DNA of 64,000 bases, taken from contig JAJEEP010000036.1 in the NCBI GenBank assembly GCA_022820945.1, forward strand, positions 1 to 64,000, given 5' to 3'. Positions 34,447 through 40,778 of the stretch are shown one piece after another. Source of the stretch: Alphaproteobacteria bacterium (GTDB lineage Bacteria > Pseudomonadota > Alphaproteobacteria > UBA828). The position numbers and the translations under genes are program-made. The notes beneath the pieces are model-generated. The model was not told the origin of the DNA and searched no databases. It was given only the letters and a program-made list of their open reading frames with translations. Each line of letters begins with the position of its first letter. Position 1 is the stretch's first letter.

Positions 34447-34461
34447 TTCACTATAAGTAAA
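34447..34461. promoter_or_regulatory. Palindrome upstream of the Xre-cupin gene, probable operator
   Basis: TTCACTATAAGTAAA reads TTnACTnnnAGTnAA, a symmetric 15-base site in a locally AT-rich patch, 20 bases upstream of the regulator's ATG (34426) on the minus strand. Size and position fit a self-control operator of an Xre dimer. Function is inference. Confidence 0.5.
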
Positions 34462-34657
34462 ATCCTGACGCATAGTGCGGCGTCAAGTCAACCGCTCTTC
34501 GCCGGCAGCGAGATCGCCGCCGGCAGCGTCAGCGAGGGAATGCCTGCGCGGCCTCTCGGGTTCACGTGCAGGATAGGCGACCGACAAACTCAGGCGGGAT
34601 TCGCCGGGATCCGGTGAGACCAGTGAGACAGGTGGGATTCCGCGCGCCCGCCCAGGC

Positions 34658-34674
34658 GCCGGCCAGAGGCCGGC
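34658..34674 (-). terminator. Hairpin behind the dps gene
   Basis: GCCGGCC (34658-34664), loop AGA, GGCCGGC (34668-34674): perfect seven-pair GC stem 20 bases behind the dps stop. No T-run follows on the minus strand, so it is a weak candidate for a terminator or transcript end. Confidence 0.35.
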
Positions 34675-34693
34675 TGCCGTGAGCGACAAAATT

Positions 34694-35188
34694 CTAGCGC
34701 GACGCTTGCGCGTGGGCCTCGACCAGCCAGAGGTTCTTGTCGATGTCGCGCGAGACCTCAACGAACAGGTCCTCGGTGTCGGCATCGCCGGCCTCGCCGG
34801 CTTCGGCGATGGCGGCGCGGATGCCCTTGCCGAAGGTAGCCAGCGCCACGCTCACCGCCTCCACGTGGTCCGAGCCCGCCGCGATCTCCAGCGGATAGGC
34901 GGGGAGCCCTGAATCCGCCGCGGCCACGGCCGCAGTCCCTCGCGCGGTGCCGCCCAGCACGGTGATGCGCTCCGCCAGGTTGTCGACGTGGCCCTGAACC
35001 GCCACGTGGATGGCGTCGAAGAGCTCGTGCAGCGCGATGAAGGAGGGGCCCTTCACGTTCCAGTGGGCCTGCTTCATCTGGGTGGAGAGGTCCACCGCGT
35101 CGGCCAGACGGGCGTTGAGCAGCGCGACCATCGCCGCGCGCGTGTTGTCGGCAATGTCGATCTTCGTGGGGTGCAATGTCTGGGACAT
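34694..35188 (-). CDS. dps: Dps-family DNA-protecting ferritin-like protein
   Basis: 164 residues with the Dps ferroxidase pattern: LLNARLADAVDLSTQMKQAHWNVKGPSFIALHELFDAIHVAVQGHVDNLAERI, giving the H, H, D, E ligands of the inter-subunit iron site (QAHWNVKG and HELFDAIHVAV). Forms twelve-subunit shells that oxidise iron with peroxide and cover DNA in starvation. Start ATG 35188 behind AAGGAAC. It stands alone between the catabolic operon and the phage regulatory block. Confidence 0.9.
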   Translation of the reverse strand: MSQTLHPTKIDIADNTRAAMVALLNARLADAVDLSTQMKQAHWNVKGPSFIALHELFDAIHVAVQGHVDNLAERITVLGGTARGTAAVAAADSGLPAYPLEIAAGSDHVEAVSVALATFGKGIRAAIAEAGEAGDADTEDLFVEVSRDIDKNLWLVEAHAQASR

Positions 35189-35354
35189 GACGACGTTCCT
35201 TTTCTGACCGGGCTGCGGCGGTTGCCGCTCGATTGACCGGATCTCCGTGCTCGTGGCCCTCGGTTGAACCTGCGGCGGCGCGGCCCGCTGCCACGCGGGA
35301 ATTCGGGCGCTGCGCCGCCACCGATGATGTGGTTATTCTGCGACTAATGTGCAA

Positions 35355-35377
35355 CTCCGAAGGGGCTGCCCTCGGAG
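35355..35377 (-). terminator. Hairpin behind the mor-like gene
   Basis: CTCCGA (35355-35360) pairs with TCGGAG (35372-35377), with further GGG/CCC pairing inside. It lies 29 bases past the end of the Mor-like gene on the minus strand and is followed there by TTGCACATT. No clear T-run; a weak candidate for the end of the early phage transcript. Confidence 0.35.
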
Positions 35378-35405
35378 CATAGCACTCATGCACCAGGCGG
35401 CTGCC

Positions 35406-35753
35406 TCACGGCACGCCCCTGATGTAGCGCCGCGCTGCGCTGGGGGAGAGGGAGAGGCGTGCCGCGATCTCGCCGGGAGTCGCGCCGGCGGCAGCGAGGT
35501 GGACGGCACAGGCTCGGCGCGCCCGCGGCAGGTAGACGCCGGAACCGCCGAGATAGTCGGCGACCTGGAACGCGGTCCCCTCGGCTTCCAGCAGGCGGGC
35601 GAGGGGGTGGTCGGGATGGCGCGCCAGATAGTGCGGTTTGGGGATGTGAACCTCGCGCCCGCCCCAGGCAAGCGCCAGCGCGATCGCCGTCGGTCTGCCC
35701 GCGATATCCGCAATCTCCTCCAGCACGCCGGGGAGAGGCGCGGCATCAGTCAT
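35406..35753 (-). CDS. Mor-family phage transcription activator
   Basis: 115 residues with the Mor/C fold of phage Mu: LEEIADIAGRPTAIALALAWGGREVHIPK in the dimer part (about 10-38), then the C-terminal helix-turn-helix AVHLAAAGATPGEIAARLSLSPSAARRYIRG (about 83-113). Mor turns on the middle/late promoters of Mu with host RNA polymerase. ATG 35753 overlaps the end of the gemA-like gene. It is the last gene of the early-type block and the candidate activator for the separated phage modules in this window. Confidence 0.82.
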   Translation of the reverse strand: MTDAAPLPGVLEEIADIAGRPTAIALALAWGGREVHIPKPHYLARHPDHPLARLLEAEGTAFQVADYLGGSGVYLPRARRACAVHLAAAGATPGEIAARLSLSPSAARRYIRGVP

Positions 35754-36594
35754 GGCGCTCGCTCGCCGCGCGGATGCACTTGCCGAAGTGGCGGATCAGG
35801 GCATCGGCCTGGGCGTTGCTGAGCGCGAGGTGCGAGTCGGCGCGGCCGAGGCCGGCAAGGCGGACGGCGTAGGCGCCAAGAGCCGCGTCGCTTGCGATTC
35901 GTACCCGCCCCTGGCGGTGAAGCAGACGCCACTGCGCCTCCAGCACGCGCGCCCGCGGGCGGCGCGTCTCCCGCACCCGCCCGTCCTGCCCGAGGGAGAC
36001 GTGCGGCCGCCAGTCCACGCCGCCCACTCGCGCGAGCCAGGCCTTGAGCGCCTGGATGCCCCGGTCGAGATCGGCCGCCTCGATGCAGGCGTCGTCGTCG
36101 AGGCCCGTCAGGCGGCGGAGCCACGCGTCGAGCGCTGCGTCCGAGCGGTCGTGGATCAGCCCCAGGTCGTACGCGCTGTTCCAGAGCGCCCGCAACTTGC
36201 CCGCCGCCGGCCCGCTCGGCAGGGGCGGGCGCTCGGCCGCGCCTTCTTCCGGTTGGCACGGTGCTCCTGAAATCGCAGGCCCCCTCCTCACCCCGGCCCT
36301 CTCCTCCCCGAGGGGAGGAGAGGGGGAGCAGGCGGCGGCATCCTTTTCTTTCTCACCTGAGCCGGGGGAAGGAGAAGGAGCCCGGGCGGTGCCACCCCGT
36401 CCCCCCTCCGCCCTCTGGGGGGAGGGGGACAGGGGGAGGTGGGCTGCGTTCGATCCGTTCGCATCGTCCGCCGCAGGCGCGCAGGGGCGTGCGACCGCTT
36501 CGTTCCACAGGCGCTCGGCACGGGCGCGGGCGCCGAGCACAGTCGCCGGCCGGGCTTTCTCCCGTCGTATGGTGCGCAGGCGTCCCTCCATCAT
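35746..36594 (-). CDS. GemA/gp16-family protein carrying in-frame palindromic repeats
   Basis: 282 residues. The C-terminal parts GKLRALWNSAYDLGLIHDRSDAALDAWLRRLTG (about 132-164) and VRIASDAALGAYAVRLAGLGRADSHLALSNAQADALIRHF match the gp16/GemA (DUF1018) style of Mu-like phages, a regulator of host gene expression. Residues about 51-118 are low-complexity (P, S, G, E) and are encoded by two G/C-rich palindromic repeats inserted in frame, one of them with perfect 13-base arms (36297-36324). ATGATG at 36594/36591 overlaps the preceding stop. Whether the inserted protein still works is unknown. Confidence 0.7.
   Translation of the reverse strand: MMEGRLRTIRREKARPATVLGARARAERLWNEAVARPCAPAADDANGSNAAHLPLSPSPQRAEGGRGGTARAPSPSPGSGEKEKDAAACSPSPPLGEERAGVRRGPAISGAPCQPEEGAAERPPLPSGPAAGKLRALWNSAYDLGLIHDRSDAALDAWLRRLTGLDDDACIEAADLDRGIQALKAWLARVGGVDWRPHVSLGQDGRVRETRRPRARVLEAQWRLLHRQGRVRIASDAALGAYAVRLAGLGRADSHLALSNAQADALIRHFGKCIRAASERHD
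36297..36324. repeat. Perfect palindrome inserted inside the gemA-like gene
   Basis: CCCTCTCCTCCCC (36297-36309), two bases, GGGGAGGAGAGGG (36312-36324). A second, less perfect C-rich/G-rich palindrome lies at about 36400-36440. They are of the kind seen near 332-362. This type of repeat is normally found between genes. Confidence 0.7.
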
Positions 36595-37184
36595 GCCGCT
36601 TCCGCAGGTGAATGGTCGTCCAGCAAGGCGGCGACCATGCGGTCGAGATCGCTGGATGCCGCCGCGATAACCACGTCGTCCGTCGCCTTCTCGATGGTGA
36701 CGCCGATCTGCGCGAGCTCGCCTGCCGGGAGCTTGCGGAGCGCGGCGCGGTCGAGCGTCTCCTTGACGCGGATCAGCGCCTCGGCCCGGTCTGGAAAGCG
36801 CGTCCGCAGCCGCCCGATCGTCTGCGCCTCATCGGCCAGCGCGATCGCGCCGGGCTGCTTGCGAAGCCCGAACCTGATGCCGTCCACCGTGATCGTGCGC
36901 GGACTGACGAAGAGATCCGGCCGGGCCAGGATCGCGGTACGCAGCGCCTCTTCGGATGCCGCCTGCTCGGCGATGCGGTTGCGCAGCGCGCGGAGCCGGC
37001 CAAGCACGGCCTTGCGTTGCGCCGCCTTGATGTCCTCCGCCACCGCCTCCGTCGTCGCGCGTGCGGCGGCGAAGGTGCGGGCGAGAGCGACGATGTCTTC
37101 CATAGTGGCGCGGGACGCGCGCGGAGCGGTGGTTACGCGGGACGTGCGCGGAGTGCTTGGCGGCGGCACGGTCGATGCGGTCAT
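36591..37184 (-). CDS. Mu Gam-like protein (host nuclease inhibitor family candidate)
   Basis: 197 residues. N-terminal about 28 residues are rich in S, T, P and R; then a helical part (MEDIVALARTFAAARATTEAVAEDIKAAQR and onward) and a C-terminal part IRFGLRKQPGAIALADEAQTIGRL, ALIRVKETLDRAALRKLPAGELAQIGVTIEKATDDVVI. The pattern basic strand, then KETLDRAAL, then GVTIEK resembles the end of Mu Gam, which binds DNA ends and blocks exonucleases. A DUF3164-type protein is the alternative. It has ATGA overlap with the upstream gene and overlaps the gemA-like gene. Confidence 0.55.
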   Translation of the reverse strand: MTASTVPPPSTPRTSRVTTAPRASRATMEDIVALARTFAAARATTEAVAEDIKAAQRKAVLGRLRALRNRIAEQAASEEALRTAILARPDLFVSPRTITVDGIRFGLRKQPGAIALADEAQTIGRLRTRFPDRAEALIRVKETLDRAALRKLPAGELAQIGVTIEKATDDVVIAAASSDLDRMVAALLDDHSPAEAA

Positions 37185-37492
37185 CGGGGTCTCCCGTTCA
37201 AATTTCTTGCTTCTCTCAGGCGATTGCCGGCTTCGCCCCTGCTCCGGTCGCTTTCCTCCGCGGGCGCGGGGCGGGGAATGCCGGCGGGCCAGGCGTGGTC
37301 GGCGGGCCAGTTCTGCGAGGCGCGGCGGAGGATGGTCTCGGCCCGGCGCGCGGTGATGCTCGCACCGGCGCTGACGCGGTCCACCGTGTCGCCGCTGCCG
37401 GTCAGGAGACGCGAGGCGTAGGAGACGGAGAGGCCGCGGGCGTCCGCGAAGGCGTGGATGAGGGTAACGAGCAACCGGTCACTGTGCACCAT
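37181..37492 (-). CDS. Small phage DNA-binding protein in the Ner/Cro position
   Basis: 103 residues: LLVTLIHAFADARGLSVSYASRLLTGSGDTVDRVSAGASITARRAETILRRASQNWPADHAWPAGIPRP, then a polar tail. I recognise it as a recurrent small prophage protein, not a defined family; the first half could form a helix-turn-helix. The place, first gene of the early block and divergent from the repressor, is that of Ner in Mu or Cro in lambda. I take ATG 37492 because it falls where a transcript from TTGAAC (37528-37523) and CATATA (37504-37499) would begin. A TTG start at 37528 is possible. Confidence 0.6.
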   Translation of the reverse strand: MVHSDRLLVTLIHAFADARGLSVSYASRLLTGSGDTVDRVSAGASITARRAETILRRASQNWPADHAWPAGIPRPAPAEESDRSRGEAGNRLREARNLNGRPR

Positions 37493-37566
37493 CGAGCATA
37501 TATGCACGATCACGCATAGTCTGTTCAAGCACTTTCATGCACGACCGTTTGTGCTATATTATGCAC
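37484..37566. promoter_or_regulatory. Divergent early/repressor control region of the Mu-like element
   Basis: Short AT-rich gap between the divergent Ner-like and repressor genes. Plus-strand -10 TATATT (37555-37560) ends six bases before the repressor ATG (37567). Minus-strand TTGAAC (37528-37523) and CATATA (37504-37499, 18-base spacer) end six bases before the ATG at 37492. Both messages would thus be leaderless. ATGCAC occurs at 37502, 37537 and 37561, and an 18-base near-palindrome TCGAGCATATATGCACGA lies at 37492-37509. These are good operator candidates for the two regulators. Confidence 0.65.
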
Positions 37567-38487
37567 ATGAGCGAATCGACCCGACCGAGCGAGCAGATCC
37601 GTCGTGCCGTGCGCGAGGCGCTGGCGGCAGCCGGTGTGGGCGCGCGGCGCTTCGAGGCCGCCCACGGTCTCCGGCCCTGGACGCTGCGGGGAATTCTGGA
37701 CCCGACCCGCCGGCAGGCGCCGTCGGTGGACCGCGCGGCCGAGATCTGCGCCGCTCTGGGACTCATGCTCTCGATCGGCCCGTCCACCGACTTGCGCGCA
37801 GACGGTGAGGACGACGAGGCCGGCACGGTCCTCGCTGCCAGCGCGGGGGGAGCGGGAGCTCTGTCGGAACTGCCGGCCTCGGAGTGGCGCGGTGCCTTGC
37901 CGGCAGCCCCGCCGGCGGTGCCGATCCTCGGCCTGGAGGGGCCGGTCCGGGCGCTGGTGCGCCTCGTCTCGGACGCGGGCGGCGATCCAATTCCCGCGGA
38001 GCTGCGGGCGCTCCCCGCGGAGGGCTTCGCCGGCTCGGACGCGCGGCCGGTGGCGGCTGTTAACGAGAACGGCGTGCCGCCCGGCGCGCGCTCGGTGGGC
38101 ACGCGCGAGGTCGCGGCGGCAGCGGGCGGCGGCGCGGTCAATCTCGACGAGGCGCCGGTCAAAGGGCCGGTCTGGTTCCGCCGAGACTGGCTCGATGGCC
38201 AAGGCATCGACCCGACCCGCTGCATGGTGATTTCGGTGCGGGGCGAGTCGATGGAACCGACGCTCCCCGCCGGCTCCAAGATTCTCGTGGACCGCGACCG
38301 CACCCGCCGCCGCGCCGGGCGCATCTTCGTGGTCACCACCGACGAGGGCCTGGTCGTGAAGCGACTGGAGCGGCGCGGGCGGCAGTGGTTCCTGACCAGC
38401 GATCACCCGTCCTGGAAACCGCTGCCCTGGCCGCGGGAGGCGGAGGTCATCGGCGAAGTGCGCTGGGCCTCGCGCACCTTCGAATGA
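37567..38487 (+). CDS. Phage repressor with S24 (LexA/CI-type) peptidase domain
   Basis: 306 residues. N-terminal DNA-binding part (about 5-70: SEQIRRAVREALAAAGVGARRFEAAHGLRPWTLRGIL), a long alanine/glycine-rich linker, and an S24 domain at about 200-300 with catalytic serine S228 in RGESMEPTLPAGSKILVDRD and lysine K265 in GLVVKRLERRG. Such repressors cut themselves after DNA damage and release the prophage genes. Start ATG 37567 fits a leaderless message, as for lambda cI from PRM (comparison from known biology). The stop overlaps the next gene (ATGA). Confidence 0.85.
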   Translation: MSESTRPSEQIRRAVREALAAAGVGARRFEAAHGLRPWTLRGILDPTRRQAPSVDRAAEICAALGLMLSIGPSTDLRADGEDDEAGTVLAASAGGAGALSELPASEWRGALPAAPPAVPILGLEGPVRALVRLVSDAGGDPIPAELRALPAEGFAGSDARPVAAVNENGVPPGARSVGTREVAAAAGGGAVNLDEAPVKGPVWFRRDWLDGQGIDPTRCMVISVRGESMEPTLPAGSKILVDRDRTRRRAGRIFVVTTDEGLVVKRLERRGRQWFLTSDHPSWKPLPWPREAEVIGEVRWASRTFE

Positions 38488-39038
38488 TGCGCCGCGCGAC
38501 GCTGGTCGCCGTCCTCGCGGCCGTCGCGCTCGCCGCCTGCACCCCGATCACGCACGTCGAGGGCCACAAGATCCGCGCCACCGCGGCGTCCGCCGGCGCG
38601 CTGCACGCAGGCGCGCCGGACTGGTTCAGGGCGTGGTGGAGCGACTACCTGCGCCACGCGCGGCCCGGCGGTTATGCCGTGCTCGCGCTCGACCGCAACG
38701 GGCGGGGCGGCTGGTACGTCTATTGCGCGACGGGCGGCTGCCACGTTCTCGATCACCCGTCCGCCCGGCCCGTTAGGGATGTCCACTACACGTACCCGGC
38801 ACTCCAAGGCTGCCGCGACGCGGTCGCGGAGGCTCACCCCGCGGACCGGCCCGACTGCGCGCTCTACGCGATCAAGGACAAGATCGTCTGGCAGGACCCG
38901 CTGCCCTGGGAGGACGCCGAAGGCGCTGCAACACGCCCCGCGCACCGCGCGGCATTCGGCGCCACGCCTGACATCGTTGGCCCCAACATGGCTCTCGACG
39001 CGATTGCCTTCTGGCGTATCAAGTGGCTGGTCGACTGA
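38484..39038 (+). CDS. Phage-associated lipoprotein, unknown function
   Basis: 184 residues beginning MMRRATLVAVLAAVALAAC: a lipoprotein signal peptide with lipobox LAAC, so the mature protein starts at C19 or C20 and is lipid-anchored. The mature part has AGAPDWFRAWWSDYLRHARPGGYAVLALDRNGRGGWYVYC and several cysteines (CATGGC, GC, DC). No named family is recognised. Starts in the repressor stop (ATGA), so it may be made by lysogens along with the repressor, a place where lysogenic-conversion or superinfection-exclusion genes are often found (inference). Confidence 0.7.
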   Translation: MMRRATLVAVLAAVALAACTPITHVEGHKIRATAASAGALHAGAPDWFRAWWSDYLRHARPGGYAVLALDRNGRGGWYVYCATGGCHVLDHPSARPVRDVHYTYPALQGCRDAVAEAHPADRPDCALYAIKDKIVWQDPLPWEDAEGAATRPAHRAAFGATPDIVGPNMALDAIAFWRIKWLVD

Positions 39039-39073
39039 CTCCGCGGCGAGGTCTCCACGGCCGGTAGAGTTCC

Positions 39074-39087
39074 CCGGACCATGGTGC
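39074..39087. promoter_or_regulatory. Phage-module dyad, copy 3 (upstream of the lysis/morphogenesis block)
   Basis: CCGGACCATGGTGC, the same 14 bases as at 19636-19649, lies in the 86-base gap before the DUF5675 gene and 38 bases from its ATG. GGTGCAC follows at 39088-39094. The gap is the only non-coding space between the lipoprotein gene and the following four-gene block, a fitting place for a late promoter. Confidence 0.55.
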
Positions 39088-39124
39088 GGTGCACGGGCGG
39101 GGCACGCCCCATCATGATCGCGCC

Positions 39125-39556
39125 ATGCGACGCGCACTCCTCAGCCGGCAGCACGACGGCGACCAGGGCACCCAGGGGGTCCTGAGCGGCCCGGGCCTCT
39201 CGCCCATCTGGATCATGGAGCCGCCCTGGCGCGGCAACCGGCGCAACCGCTCCTGCATCCCGGCCGGGCTCTACGAGGTGGTGCCGCACCTTTCGCCGCG
39301 CCATCGGCGCTGCCTGCTGGTGACGCACGTGCCGGGCCGCAGCCACATCCTCTTTCATGCCGGCAACCTCGGCGGCGACGTGGAGCACGGCTGGCATACC
39401 CACACCCAGGGCTGCCTGCTTCCGGGACTCCGCCGGGGGCGATTGAACGTGGAAGGGCGCCAACAGGCGGCGGTGCTCGCCTCACGCACGGCCTTCCGTC
39501 ACCTCATGGACTGGGCCGCGGGCCAACCCTTCGAACTGGAGGTACGCAATGCTTGA
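39125..39556 (+). CDS. DUF5675-family phage protein
   Basis: 143 residues with the DUF5675 pattern: LLSRQHDGDQGTQGVLSGPG, then EPPWRGNRRNRSCIPAGLYEVV, HILFHAGN and HTQGCLLPG. Proteins of this type are found in phage lysis or tail regions and have an L,D-transpeptidase-like look (H and C in the HTHTQGC segment); the activity is not established. I take ATG 39125, because the frame upstream to 39089 enters the dyad region. It overlaps the holin-like gene by 8 bases. Confidence 0.75.
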   Translation: MRRALLSRQHDGDQGTQGVLSGPGLSPIWIMEPPWRGNRRNRSCIPAGLYEVVPHLSPRHRRCLLVTHVPGRSHILFHAGNLGGDVEHGWHTHTQGCLLPGLRRGRLNVEGRQQAAVLASRTAFRHLMDWAAGQPFELEVRNA

Positions 39557-40079
39557 AACACTCTTCAACTTCGGAGCCTCGGTGCTCACCGGCGGCGCGA
39601 CCGGGCTGCTCGGCACGGCGCTGTCCGCCGTGGTCGACTTCTTCCAATCGCGTCAGCGGCACGCCCAGGAACTGGACCTGCGCCGGCTCGACATCGAGCT
39701 CGCCAGGACCGAGGCCGAGGGCGCTGCGGCGCATGCCGCCATTGAGGCCCAGGCCACCCGCGAGCGGGCCGAATGGGAGGCCATGGAGGCGTCTTACAGG
39801 GAGGCCGCCCGGCGCTGGTCCCGTCCCGGCGAGGGCTGGGCGATGCAGCTCGTCGACGTGGTGCGCGGCCTCACCCGGCCGGCGCTCACCTGGAGCCTCT
39901 TCGCGCTCGTGGGCGCGATCTACTTCCTGCTCGGCGCCTCGGATCTGGCGACCGTGAGCTTGCGGCCCCGCATCGTGGAGACCGTGCTCTACCTCTTCAC
40001 CGCCGCCATGCTCTGGTGGTTCGGCGCCCGCCAGATCGAGAAGCGCCACTCGCGCGCGGGCAGGGCCGCCGGCCGATGA
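39549..40079 (+). CDS. Three-helix holin-like membrane protein
   Basis: 176 residues: an N-terminal hydrophobic/glycine-rich segment (FNFGASVLTGGATGLLGTALSAVVDFF, about 6-32), a charged coiled-coil-like part rich in A, E and R (about 35-95), and two C-terminal helices (about 112-130 and 142-161). This resembles phage holins of the three-helix type, which open the inner membrane at lysis. Its neighbours (DUF5675 and DUF2730) fit a Mu-like lysis block. No separate lysozyme gene is seen. Confidence 0.68.
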   Translation: MLETLFNFGASVLTGGATGLLGTALSAVVDFFQSRQRHAQELDLRRLDIELARTEAEGAAAHAAIEAQATRERAEWEAMEASYREAARRWSRPGEGWAMQLVDVVRGLTRPALTWSLFALVGAIYFLLGASDLATVSLRPRIVETVLYLFTAAMLWWFGARQIEKRHSRAGRAAGR

Positions 40080-40462
40080 GCGACCTCGAAACCTGGATCG
40101 CGCGCGGCGTGGTGAGCGCCGTCGTCGCCGCCTGCGTCGGCCTCTTCGTGCGCGTGCGCCGCCTCGAATCCGCCGATGCCGTTACCGCCAAGAGCGTCAG
40201 CGACCTGGAGCGGCGCGACACCGGCGTCGGCGCCCTGGGCGCGCGCATGGAGACGGTCGAGCGCGGCCTGGTCAAGCTCTCCACCGCGCTCGAATCGCTT
40301 CCCGATGCCCGCGAGTTCGCCGCCCTAGGCCGCTCGGTCACGGCGGTGCAGGGGGAGATCGCGGCGCTCCGCGCGACCCTCGACGGCATGGACAAGATGA
40401 TGGCCGGGCTCGACAAGCAGCTCGACCAGATCAACGCGCATCTGCTGGGAGGCAATGCCTGA
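40076..40462 (+). CDS. DUF2730-family Mu-like phage protein
   Basis: 128 residues: one N-terminal membrane helix (about 9-26: ARGVVSAVVAACVGLFVRV) and then a long helical coiled-coil part (SDLERRDTGVGALGARMETVERGLVKLSTALESLP and GEIAALRATLDGMDKMMAGLDKQLDQINAHLLGG). This is the DUF2730 arrangement found in Mu-like prophages just before the terminase genes. ATG 40076 overlaps the holin-like stop. The terminase genes that should follow are instead at 19.7-21.1 kb. Confidence 0.75.
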   Translation: MSDLETWIARGVVSAVVAACVGLFVRVRRLESADAVTAKSVSDLERRDTGVGALGARMETVERGLVKLSTALESLPDAREFAALGRSVTAVQGEIAALRATLDGMDKMMAGLDKQLDQINAHLLGGNA

Positions 40463-40778
40463 GCGGGGAGGGGACAGGGCTCCGTCTTCCGGCTTCGAAA
40501 GCCGGCCCCGGCGCCACCTGACCGCCGAGAGCCCAGGAGGCAAACAGTGGCCGCCAGCGGCGCCGGGGCCTTTGTCCGCCGCCGGCCCGGGATCGGACGC
40601 GGCGCCGCGACTACGCTGCGACCGGCCCAGCGAGGACAGGGATACCGGCGGCGGAACGTTCTATTATCATGCAAGTGCGCCATATAAAACAGATAAAATG
40701 GTATGCACAATTCGATATAGCGCCTCACGATTTTGTGAAATTCAAGATTCAAATTTAGGCGCCGGGTTCGGTCACCGT
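40463..40778. other. Boundary region with hairpin, possible cut-off phage gene and AT-rich patch
   Basis: Three things are seen. A perfect hairpin, CCGGCTT, loop CGA, AAGCCGG (40489-40505). A strong ribosome site AGGAGG (40535-40540) followed by GTG at 40547, opening a 46-codon frame that ends at TAA 40685-40687 where the base composition changes; it could be the start of the next phage gene cut off at a junction. A strongly AT-rich patch (about 40660-40770, about one third GC) with ATGCAC at 40703, the half-site of the repressor region. It marks the right edge of the phage genes. Confidence 0.45.

Noticed and set aside
36261-36670. Plus-strand frames opposite the gemA-like gene
   Set aside because: They arise from the palindromic repeats and have no ribosome site or domain.
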